A stretch of 9,153 nt of DNA from Candidatus Rokuibacteriota bacterium (lineage in GTDB: Bacteria; Methylomirabilota; Methylomirabilia; Rokubacteriales; CSP1-6), in contig QHRT01000489.1 of NCBI GenBank assembly GCA_003220195.1, positions 1 to 9,153 of the forward strand, given 5' to 3'. Below, piece by piece: positions 1 to 5,343 of this stretch. Below the pieces are notes generated by a model. It ran no database searches, had not been told where the DNA came from, and was given only the letters and a program-made list of their open reading frames with translations. The position numbers and the translations under genes are program-made. Numbering within the stretch: position 1 is the stretch's first letter; the number at the start of each line of letters is the position of its first letter.

Positions 1-166
1 GGCCGTCCGCCGCTTCGGCGACACGCAGGCCCGCGAACGCGAGGAACTGCGAATACATCTCCCGGTTGTCCTGGTAATCGTCGACGATCAGGACGAGCGG
101 CGCCCTGTCGTCCGTGGGCCGGGCGGGGGGCGCGGGGTCCGGAGAGGGACGCCGGGCACGCGTCAT
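1..166 (-). CDS. Response regulator receiver protein, N-terminal part (cut by left edge)
   Basis: This is a partial gene: the ATG is at 166-164 and the frame stays open to base 1. About 55 codons are visible. A proline/arginine-rich lead of about 23 residues (MTRARRPSPDPAPPARP) is followed by APLVLIVDDYQDNREMYSQF and then LAFAGLRVAEAADG. The hydrophobic strand ending in VDD is the acidic pocket that opens a receiver domain, and YQDNREMYSQFL matches helix 1. The phospho-acceptor Asp and any output domain lie outside the window. The start overlaps the kinase stop as ATGA, which implies translational coupling and makes this the likely partner of the histidine kinase upstream. A lone receiver (CheY/Spo0F-like) or a receiver with a DNA-binding or other output domain are equally possible. 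The receiver assignment is firm; the role is inferred. Confidence 0.85.
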   Translation of the reverse strand, partial: MTRARRPSPDPAPPARPTDDRAPLVLIVDDYQDNREMYSQFLAFAGLRVAEAADG

Positions 167-1710
167 CGTCCGCGCCTCCCGTGTCCGGGAAGGCTCAGCG
201 TGAACGTCGAGCCCTTGCCCACCTCGCTCTGCAACGCGATGCGCCCATCCATCATCTGGGCCAGCCGCCGGCAGATCGACAGACCGAGCCCGGCGCCGCT
301 GTACTGGCGGGTCGTCGACGTGTCGGCCTGCTGGAAATCTTCGAAGATTTTCTCCTGGTCGGCGGGCGCGATCCCGATGCCCGTATCGACGACGGCAAGG
401 GTGATCTCGCCGCTCACGGCGCGGTAGCGCGCGACCACCTTGATCTCGCCCTCCGGCGTGAACTTGAGCGCGTTCGTCAAGAGGTTCAGCACGATCTGCT
501 TCACCTTCTGGCGATCGGCGAAGAGTCTCGACGCCGACGGCGCCACGTCCGTCGTGACGCGGAGCTTCGTGCGCGCGATCATCGGCTCGAGCTCGATCAT
601 GACTTCTTTGAGGAAGGGCGCCACGTCGAAGTCCGTGGCGCGGAGCGGCATCTTGCCCGCCTCGATCCGGGAGATGTCGAGGATGTCGTTGATCAACGCC
701 ATCAGGTGACGCGAGTTGGAATCGATCCGGGCGAGGTTGCGCTTCTGCAGCGCGGTCAGCTCCCCGCCCCCGACGCGCTGGAGCAGGATGCTCGTGAAGC
801 CGAGGATGGCGTTGAGCGGCGTCCGGAATTCGTGCGACATGTTCGCGAGGAACTGGGACTTCGCTGCCGACGCCTGCTCGAGCTGGATGTGCTGCCGGCG
901 CAAGAGCTCGTTCTGTCGCACCAGCTCCGCGGTGGCCTGGGCGACCTTCGCCTCGAGCTCACTCGACGCCAGCTTCAACTGCTCGTAGAGCCGTTCCCGC
1001 TCGAGCGCTTCGGCCTTGTCGTGGAGGATCGTCACCACGCCGATCAATTCGCCGTGCTCGGACAGGATCTTGCCGGCCAGGGCCTCGAACGGGTTCGTGC
1101 GGCCGGTCGCCGGGTCGCTGAGCGTGATGTCGCCGCGGTGCCGCATGATCTCGCCGGCGAACAGGAGATTCGACACGAACGACGAGAAGTGCGCGTCGTT
1201 GGCGCCGACGCGCAGGACGGCTTCTTCGGCGCCATCCTTCGGCGCCGTGAACAGCCGTTCCGCGGGGTCGTTCATCATGATGATCGCGCCGCCGATGTCC
1301 GTGACCAGGATGGGGTCGGCGACCGAGTCGATGATCAGGTTCAGGCGGTTCCGCTCCACGCGCATCTCGGCTTCCGTCGCGCGCAGTCGGTGATAGTTTT
1401 CCTCGATCTCCTCCGTCGCCCGTCTGAGGTCGGTGACGTTTCTGAGAATCGAGACGATCCCGGTGCCGTGCGTGGTGTCGGTGACGACGGTGCTCAGGAG
1501 CTCGAAGAGGAGGTCGGAACCCTCGTTCGGATCGACCAGCAAGAGCTCGCGGCGTAGTGGCTCCGCCGCCGTGGCGCTCCACGAGAGCGCCGCGGAGAAC
1601 AGCATGTTGTTGAGCGCCACCGCGCGCTGGCGGCCCTCGCTCTCGCCTTCCTTCGCCGCGAAGAGCCGCTCGGCGGCGTTGTTGGCGATCAGCATCCGTC
1701 CGGTCGCGAT
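163..1710 (-). CDS. Sensor histidine kinase, PAS-PAS-HisKA-HATPase part (C-terminal piece of a frameshifted gene)
   Basis: This ATP-dependent autophosphorylating kinase would phosphorylate the receiver encoded next to it. Residue positions are for the rejoined product of about 695 aa. PAS-like domain 1 spans about 186-277 (LIANNAAERLF). A helical linker follows, then PAS 2 at about 302-412 (IIDSVADPILVTDIGG) and a coiled coil at about 415-459. The HisKA H-box is FLANMSHEFRTPLNAI with phospho-His near 473. In the HATPase domain the N-box is NLLTNALKFTPEG, G1 is VVDTGIGIAP, the F-box is FEDFQQAD and G2 is GAGLGLSI. All catalytic boxes are intact. No transmembrane segment is seen, so the kinase is probably cytosolic and senses through GAF/PAS. 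The reading frame is continuous with the GAF domain only if one base is skipped near 1711-1717. An in-frame ATG at 1695-1693 could start a separate GAF-less kinase of 510 aa. The stop overlaps the response-regulator start (ATGA). Confidence 0.93.
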   Translation of the reverse strand: MATGRMLIANNAAERLFAAKEGESEGRQRAVALNNMLFSAALSWSATAAEPLRRELLLVDPNEGSDLLFELLSTVVTDTTHGTGIVSILRNVTDLRRATEEIEENYHRLRATEAEMRVERNRLNLIIDSVADPILVTDIGGAIIMMNDPAERLFTAPKDGAEEAVLRVGANDAHFSSFVSNLLFAGEIMRHRGDITLSDPATGRTNPFEALAGKILSEHGELIGVVTILHDKAEALERERLYEQLKLASSELEAKVAQATAELVRQNELLRRQHIQLEQASAAKSQFLANMSHEFRTPLNAILGFTSILLQRVGGGELTALQKRNLARIDSNSRHLMALINDILDISRIEAGKMPLRATDFDVAPFLKEVMIELEPMIARTKLRVTTDVAPSASRLFADRQKVKQIVLNLLTNALKFTPEGEIKVVARYRAVSGEITLAVVDTGIGIAPADQEKIFEDFQQADTSTTRQYSGAGLGLSICRRLAQMMDGRIALQSEVGKGSTFTLSLPGHGRRGR

Positions 1711-2251
1711 GCAGCCGGCGCTGCGTTTCGACGTAGCCGCGATACGCGCGCAGGTGGGCGATGCGCGGGCCGAGCACGTCGGCGACCCAGCGCGCCGCCC
1801 GAACGAGCCGGGGCAGGACGGGGTGTACCAGCAGCACGCCGAGCCGCGGCTCCTCGTCGACGACGGGCCCGTGGAGCGGCACGGCGAGGTACGGCAGCGC
1901 GGGGACGCCGATGCCCTGCGCGTGGCCATTGACGGGGATGACCGCGGGCTGCAATCGCAAGAGCGCGCTCACCACCGGGTGGGCGCGTTGCTCGAGCTCG
2001 ATCCGGAACTGGCTCGCGTCGAAATCAGGGATGCCGTGGCTGGCGAGCCCGACCAGGTGGGTATTGTTCGCGTCGACGACCGCGCACATGGCGACGCGCG
2101 CGCCGGCATGGGTGGACAGCCACTCCACGGCCCGGTCCGCGCACTCCGCGACGTCGTTCGTGACGAGCAGAAACTCCAGGAGATGGAGCCGCTCCTCGTT
2201 CGACGCGCGGGGCGCACGCCTCGTGTGCGGAACGGCGGCGACGCGGGACAC
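1711..2251 (-). CDS. GAF-domain N-terminus of the histidine kinase (5' piece, frameshifted)
   Basis: The GTG start at 2251-2249 lies 3 nt after the upstream gvpA stop (TAG). Coding-like sequence runs for about 180 residues: NEERLHLLEFLLVTNDVAEC, then a GAF-type alpha/beta pattern (AMCAVVDANNTHLVGLASHG, LPYLAVPLHGPVVDEEPRLG, VLLVHPVLPRLV) ending at LRAYRGYVETQRR. After that the frame degenerates into Arg-rich out-of-frame sequence and nominally stops at 959, while the genuine PAS/kinase sequence resumes in the neighbouring frame at CIATGRMLIANNAAERLF. The two frames join near 1711-1717 if one nucleotide is skipped, so an inserted base (or loss of two) is the simplest explanation. GAF domains bind small ligands or chromophores; no ligand can be read here. 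No clear Shine-Dalgarno was seen, so initiation probably depends on coupling to gvpA. Confidence 0.75.
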
Positions 2252-2254
2252 AGG

Positions 2255-2599
2255 CTAGATCGTGGCGGCTCGTGTCCGCCGGCGCCGAGCTCCGTTGCCG
2301 ACAACGGCCGGATCCGGCGCAGCGACGCCGAGCTGCGCTCGCAAGGCCTGGTTCTCCGCCAGGACGGCTTCGTACGTCTTGCTGTCGATCGGGCGCGACG
2401 CCGGTGCGACCTGCCCTACCGCTTCCGAGTACTTGATGTACGTGTCGATGGAGGCCACGACCACGCGCGCTTCGACGGTGATCAGATCGATGCCGACCAG
2501 CGACACGCGGACCCAGGCATCGATGACGATGCCCTTGTCCAGGACGCGGTCGAGAACGTCGATGAGACTTGTGCCGCCGGTGGTCCGTTCAACGGGCAT
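2255..2599 (-). CDS. gvpA: Gas vesicle structural protein GvpA (with extended basic C-terminal tail)
   Basis: This is a Pfam Gas_vesicle (GvpA/J/M) family protein. GvpA is the small amphipathic subunit that polymerises into the ribs of the gas-vesicle wall. Residues 11-62 carry the classic core: SLIDVLDRVLDKGIVIDAWV, RVSLVGIDLITVEARVVVAS and IDTYIKYSEAVG. This is an alpha-beta-beta-alpha hairpin that matches GvpA rather than GvpJ/M. Classic GvpA is about 70-80 aa; this one is 114. The extra tail holds a short helix (KTYEAVLAENQALRAQLG, about 74-91) and a basic end with RRRRTR at 105-110. The start is supported by a strong AGGAGGA ribosome site 5 nt upstream of the ATG. The gene is second in the operon, 18 nt after the gvpJ-like gene and 3 nt before the kinase GTG. 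Family is certain; whether true vesicles form is unknown because other gvp genes are not visible. Confidence 0.93.
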   Translation of the reverse strand: MPVERTTGGTSLIDVLDRVLDKGIVIDAWVRVSLVGIDLITVEARVVVASIDTYIKYSEAVGQVAPASRPIDSKTYEAVLAENQALRAQLGVAAPDPAVVGNGARRRRTRAATI

Positions 2600-2617
2600 C
2601 AGTTCCTCCTGCCGTGG

Positions 2618-2980
2618 CTACTTCTTGATCGCTCCGCGCGGAGCGCGCGCGTTCGGGCGTCGTCCGTTGCGCCCGTTATCCGAGAGCAATGCGACCTTTT
2701 CTTCGAGCGCCGCGAGTTGACGCTTGAGGTCGTCGGTCGCCAGCGAGGCGCCCGATCGACCCGGCGCGAAGTGCGGGTCGTACTTCCACCAGTCGAGACC
2801 GATCTCCTGCGCCTTGTCGATGGAGCAGATGATCAGGCGGATCCGGATCGTAAGAAGTTCGACCTCGGCGAGCGAGACTTTGATGTCACCGGCGACGGCC
2901 AGTCCCTTGTCAAGCACGCGGTCGAGGACGTCGACGAGACCGCTGGCTCGATGCTCGTGGGGCTGAAGGTCACCTCTCAT
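2618..2980 (-). CDS. gvpJ: Gas vesicle protein, GvpJ-like member of the GvpA/J/M family
   Basis: This 120-aa protein of the Gas_vesicle family is paralogous to the next gene. The core at about residues 14-66 reads GLVDVLDRVLDKGLAVAGDI, KVSLAEVELLTIRIRLIICS and IDKAQEIGLDWWKYDP. AGDIKVSL followed by a DWW motif is typical of GvpJ-type minor proteins, which are thought to help shape or nucleate vesicle ends, rather than of the rib protein GvpA. A helical stretch (TDDLKRQLAALEEKVALLS, about 82-100) and a basic tail (RNGRRPNARAPRGAIKK) follow. The ATG at 2980 has an AGGAG about 12 nt upstream. It is the first gene of the operon, behind a probable promoter near 3035. The symbol gvpJ is a best guess within the family; gvpM or an additional gvpA copy is possible. 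Confidence 0.85.
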   Translation of the reverse strand: MRGDLQPHEHRASGLVDVLDRVLDKGLAVAGDIKVSLAEVELLTIRIRLIICSIDKAQEIGLDWWKYDPHFAPGRSGASLATDDLKRQLAALEEKVALLSDNGRNGRRPNARAPRGAIKK

Positions 2981-3004
2981 GCGAATCTTTTACTCCTGGA
3001 AATC

Positions 3005-3018
3005 CTGCGCTATCGCAG
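3005..3018. repeat. Small inverted repeat in the gvp operon leader
   Basis: Perfect 5-bp arms CTGCG and CGCAG are separated by CTAT. The repeat lies between the proposed transcription start (about 3025) and the ribosome-binding site of the first gvp gene. It could be a small leader hairpin affecting mRNA stability or translation, or chance. Confidence 0.3.
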
Positions 3019-3032
3019 TACTGCAGCAGCGA

Positions 3033-3038
3033 AGTATA
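3033..3038 (-). promoter_or_regulatory. Probable -10 box of the gvp-kinase operon
   Basis: Read on the minus strand this is TATACT, in the only AT-richer stretch (about 2981-3096) of a GC-rich region. It lies about 53 nt before the gvpJ-like ATG. No good -35 was found at 16-18 nt; TTCCAC 18 nt upstream is a weak fit. The implied leader of about 45 nt contains a CTGCG/CGCAG hairpin (3005-3018) and then the AGGAG ribosome site, so this transcript is expected to have a leader. Confidence 0.4.
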
Positions 3039-3081
3039 CGCAGAACACCGAGAATGGTGGAAGTGTTTTTCGCGAAGGCTG

Positions 3082-3096
3082 GGTAAAACATTTACC
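3082..3096. promoter_or_regulatory. Operator-like palindrome GGTAAA-ACA-TTTACC
   Basis: Perfect 6-bp arms with a 3-nt centre lie about 45 nt upstream of the proposed gvp -10 box. An AT-rich dyad at this distance in a GC-rich genome is a candidate activator or repressor site for the gvp-kinase operon. The response regulator encoded in the same operon is one possible binder, by inference only. On the minus strand it lies directly after the large hairpin of the upstream gene. Confidence 0.35.
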
Positions 3097-3142
3097 ATGA
3101 GCCGCGCGGCGGCGCCTTCGCGGTGCCGCCGCGCGGCTCATG
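3096..3142. terminator. Large GC-rich hairpin (18-bp stem, 11-nt loop)
   Basis: A perfect inverted repeat has left arm 3096-3113 (starting CATGAGCCGCGCGG) and right arm 3125-3142 (its exact complement), with a loop of about 11 nt. It lies about 60 nt downstream of the dehydrogenase stop (3203, minus strand) and upstream of the gvp promoter. Intrinsic terminator of the dehydrogenase is the natural reading. No U-run follows on either strand, so it may instead be a stability hairpin or insulator. Confidence 0.55.
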
Positions 3143-3159
3143 TCGTCGCGTGAGGCCGA

Positions 3160-3190
3160 CCTCTTCGAGGACCGTCAGCGTGCTGACGGT
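3160..3190. terminator. Tandem inverted repeats just after the dehydrogenase stop
   Basis: Two adjacent dyads lie here. Arms ACCGTCAGC (3171-3179) and GCTGACGGT (3182-3190) form a perfect 9-bp repeat with a 2-nt centre, starting 12 nt after the dehydrogenase stop codon. CCTC-TTC-GAGG (3160-3170) sits next to it. With the bigger hairpin at 3096-3142 they make a three-hairpin stack, best read as a transcription end for the dehydrogenase. There is no T-run. Confidence 0.5.
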
Positions 3191-3202
3191 CGACGCGCTG
3201 CG

Positions 3203-3832
3203 TTACGCGCCGGGGCCGCGCTCCATCGAATACGGCTGCCAGCGGCGCAGCGTGGTCTTTTCCAGCACCGATGGGTTCACACAACTGCGCGGCCAGCGGC
3301 CGGTCAGGACCAGCGCGATCTCCTGGCCGACGCGGCGCTGGCGCACCGGATCGAATCGGGCGGACGCCGACGCCGCGTGCGGCGTCAGGATCACGTTCTC
3401 CATCTTCTGCAGAGGGTTGGTCGCCGGCAAAGGCTCTTCCTCGAACACGTCGAGCCCGGCGGCGGAGATCCAGCCTTCCTGGAGGGCCTTGATCAGCGCC
3501 GGCTCGTCGACGGTGGGCCCCCGCCCGGTGTTGACGAAGATCGCGTCAGGCTTCATCAGGCGGAAGTGGCGCTCGGTCATTAGGTGGTAGGCGTCGGCAG
3601 TGGACGGCGCGTGCATCGACACGATGTCGGAGCGCTGCAGGAGCTCGGTGAGGCTGACCGGCTCGACGCCGTACTGGCTCAGCACCAGCTCTTCGACGTA
3701 GGGATCGTACGCGAGCAGGTGCAGGCCGAACGGCCGGGCCCGGACGGCGACCGCCCGCGCCACGTGGCCGAACGCGATCAAGCCGAGGGTCTGACCCATG
3801 AGCCGCGGGTACTTGTAGAGTGACCAGCCGTC
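3203..3832 (-). pseudogene. D-2-hydroxyacid dehydrogenase (SerA/CtBP-like), NAD-binding and C-terminal piece of a disrupted gene
   Basis: The family is D-isomer-specific 2-hydroxyacid dehydrogenases, which interconvert 2-hydroxy and 2-oxo acids with NAD(P). Genuine sequence begins at DGWSLYKYPRLMGQTLGLIA. It continues through the Rossmann turn (IAFGHVARAVA), the coenzyme Asp (LLAYDPYVEE), the catalytic Arg (VNTGRGPTVDEPAL), the Glu (AAGLDVFEEEP) and the His (VILTPHAAS), so the Arg-Glu-His triad is present. It ends RRWQPYSMERGPGA with TAA at 3205-3203. The usual GxGxxG turn reads AxGxxA here, which is unusual. An internal ATG at 3799 could start a truncated 198-aa protein without the substrate domain. 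The frame is blocked upstream by TGA at 3850-3848, so it joins the N-terminal piece only through a frame change at about 3826-3850. Confidence 0.85.
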
Positions 3833-4199
3833 GATAGGTCGCGAGGATCAGCATCATCGCGTGGTCGGCGACCTCCTCGATGAACGTGTCGGGAACGTTC
3901 GTGACCGGGATTCCGCGCGCCGTCGCGGCGTCGACGTCAACCGAATCGACGCCGACGCTGCCGAGCGCGATGACCTTGCAGCGCTCGAGGCCGTCGATCA
4001 TGCGCTTGGTGATGCGCCGCCCCTTGGCGTACACCGCATCGGCGTCACGCGCGGCCTTGGCGAACTCGTCCTCGCTGCCGCCCGGGATCTCGATCATCTC
4101 GGCGCCGATCGGCGTCAACGCTTCCATCTCCGCGGCATAGCCGCCGCCGGCGACCGTGTAGCTGGCTCCGGCAGGTGTCGCAACTTTGAATTTCGCCAT
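3833..4199 (-). pseudogene. D-2-hydroxyacid dehydrogenase, substrate-domain N-terminal piece of the same disrupted gene
   Basis: The ATG at 4199 follows a strong GAGAGGAGG site 9 nt upstream. Residues 1-124 read MAKFKVATPAGASYTVAGGG, then EMIEIPGGSEDEFAKAARDA and DAVYAKGRRITKRMIDGL. The typical substrate-domain end follows: IALGSVGVDSVDVDAATARG, IPVTNVPDTFIEEVADHAMM and LILATYRR. After that the frame turns to nonsense and nominally runs to 3546, while the family sequence resumes in another frame at 3832. Between LATYRR and MGQTLGL only about 11 residues remain where relatives such as SerA have about 23. A frame change plus loss of roughly 10-20 codons is therefore inferred. It is either a decaying gene or an assembly error. 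It is divergent to the zinc dehydrogenase. Confidence 0.85.
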
Positions 4200-4232
4200 G
4201 AGTGATGTCCTCCTCTCGGAATTCGCGCGGCG

Positions 4233-4261
4233 ATCTTGCACCCGCGGTCCCGCTTCGTCAA
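4233..4261 (-). promoter_or_regulatory. Tentative promoter of the D-2-hydroxyacid dehydrogenase
   Basis: On the minus strand, TTGACG (4261-4256) is followed 17 nt later by CAAGAT (4238-4233). The -35 fits the sigma70 consensus at five of six positions; the -10 fits only three of six. It lies about 35 nt before the ATG at 4199, which leaves room for the ribosome site. Confidence 0.3.
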
Positions 4262-4279
4262 ATCGCGGGCCGGAAATGT

Positions 4280-4285
4280 TATCCT
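4280..4285 (+). promoter_or_regulatory. Tentative -10 box with leaderless-type spacing upstream of the zinc dehydrogenase
   Basis: TATCCT is followed by 8 nt and then ATG at 4294, the same spacing seen at 7145/7131 and 7622/7636. That ATG opens a short ORF that overlaps the dehydrogenase start. No convincing -35 was found. Confidence 0.35.
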
Positions 4286-4293
4286 CGCGCAAC

Positions 4294-4329
4294 ATGCACG
4301 GCCGTCTCGAGGATCGAATCGCAAAATGA
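4294..4329 (+). CDS. Possible 11-codon leader ORF overlapping the dehydrogenase start
   Basis: The short frame encodes MHGRLEDRIAK and stops at TGA 4327-4329. It overlaps the dehydrogenase ATG (4326-4328) as ATGA. It lies 8 nt after the proposed -10 box TATCCT, so its ATG could be the first codon of a leaderless mRNA. By inference, ribosomes ending on it would be placed to restart on the dehydrogenase, whose own ribosome site (CGAGGA, about 11 nt away) is weak. It may equally be chance, or the true N-terminus of the dehydrogenase if a base was lost here. Confidence 0.3.
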   Translation: MHGRLEDRIAK

Positions 4330-5327
4330 AAGTCGCGACCTGGCGCGGCGGCGATCAGTTCACGATCGATGATGTCCCCGACCCGGCTCCAGGCCCCGGG
4401 CACGTCGTGGTGGACGTCCACACGGCCGGGATCTGCGGCACCGACGTGCACACGATTCAGGGCCTGTTCCCGCGGCCGGTACCGATGGTGCTCGGCCACG
4501 AATATTCCGGCGTCGTGCGCGCGGTGGGGCGCGGGGTGAGCCCGCGGCTCGTCGGACACGAGGTCGCGTGCGAGCCCTCGTACGGGTGCGGACGGTGTGC
4601 GGAGTGTCGCGCCGGACGCGGGGTGGCGCACTGCCCTCGCTGCGTGCGCGTCGGCGGCTTCGCCGAGCGTGTCCTGCTCCCCATCGCCTGTGTCCATCGG
4701 CTGCCGCGCGGCCTCGACCCGGCCACGGCGGCGCTCTCGGAACCGGCCGCGTGCTGCCTGGCGGGACTCGAGACCGTCGACATCCCGCGCGGCGCCACCG
4801 TGCTGGTCATCGGCGGCGGCGTCATGGGCTTGCTCACGATGATGCTCGCGCGCCGCCGCGGCGCGCGGCGCCTGATCCTGTCCGACCCGATCGAGGAGCG
4901 CCGCCGCATCGCGGGACGGCTGGGCGCCACGATCGTCGTCGATCCCACGCGGGAGCACCTGCGCGATCGCGTGATGAAGCTGACGCAGGACCGCGGCGCC
5001 GACCTCGTGTGCGAGGCGGTCGGCAAGCCGGAACTGGTCGGCGAGGCGATTTCGTTGACGAAACCCACCGGGACGATGCTGATGGTGGGCGTGAGCCCGC
5101 AAGGCAGCCGGCTGCCGCTCGATCTGTGGGACGTGCAGTACCGGGAGATCAAGATCGCGACGGTCTTCGGTCGCGGCGCGGCGTTCCGCAGCACGCTCCG
5201 GACGATGCCGAGGCTCGGGGCGGAGCGCCTGATCACGGCTCACTTCCCGCTCGAACGCATCACCGACGCCTTCGCCCACGCGGCGGCGGGGCACGGCGTG
5301 AAAACGGTGATCACGCCCAACCGGTAA
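4326..5327 (+). CDS. Zinc-dependent medium-chain alcohol/sorbitol-type dehydrogenase
   Basis: This 333-aa MDR-superfamily enzyme oxidises an alcohol or polyol to the carbonyl with NAD(P). The GroES-like domain begins MKVATWRGGDQF. Catalytic zinc ligands appear to be Cys37 (AGICGTD), His58-Glu59 (VLGHEYSG) and possibly Glu139 (LSEPAACC). Structural zinc cysteines lie in CGRCAECRAGRGVAHCPRC (88-106). The Rossmann motif is VIGGGVMG (161-168) with an Asp at 187 (ILSDP) that favours NAD. The start at 4326 was chosen because MKVATWRGG is the family beginning; the frame is open upstream to 4236, but those 30 codons do not look like family sequence. The crotonase gene starts 16 nt after the stop, so the two are probably cotranscribed. 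The substrate (threonine/sorbitol/alcohol type) cannot be told from sequence. The lobe between the cysteines and GGFAERV is slightly shorter than usual. Confidence 0.92.
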   Translation: MKVATWRGGDQFTIDDVPDPAPGPGHVVVDVHTAGICGTDVHTIQGLFPRPVPMVLGHEYSGVVRAVGRGVSPRLVGHEVACEPSYGCGRCAECRAGRGVAHCPRCVRVGGFAERVLLPIACVHRLPRGLDPATAALSEPAACCLAGLETVDIPRGATVLVIGGGVMGLLTMMLARRRGARRLILSDPIEERRRIAGRLGATIVVDPTREHLRDRVMKLTQDRGADLVCEAVGKPELVGEAISLTKPTGTMLMVGVSPQGSRLPLDLWDVQYREIKIATVFGRGAAFRSTLRTMPRLGAERLITAHFPLERITDAFAHAAAGHGVKTVITPNR

Positions 5328-5343
5328 ATCAGGAGACCGAACG

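Noticed and set aside
181..1557. Long plus-strand open frame over the kinase gene
   Set aside because: It is antisense to the clear kinase motifs; the Arg/Asp/Leu-rich composition is typical of a shadow frame in GC-rich DNA.
1433..3100. Plus-strand open frame of 555 codons over the kinase and gvp genes
   Set aside because: It is antisense to GAF and both GvpA-family cores, with no domain-like sequence of its own.
3160..3190. CRISPR or mobile element from inverted repeats
   Set aside because: Only single dyads are present, with no repeated spacer unit, transposase or target duplication.
2981..3202. tRNA or small RNA gene in the gvp upstream region
   Set aside because: No cloverleaf elements; hairpins and promoter-like boxes explain the sequence sufficiently.
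4236..4325. Earlier start for the zinc dehydrogenase
   Set aside because: The added 30 codons do not look like the family and start before the proposed promoter box; MKVATWRGG is the natural beginning.
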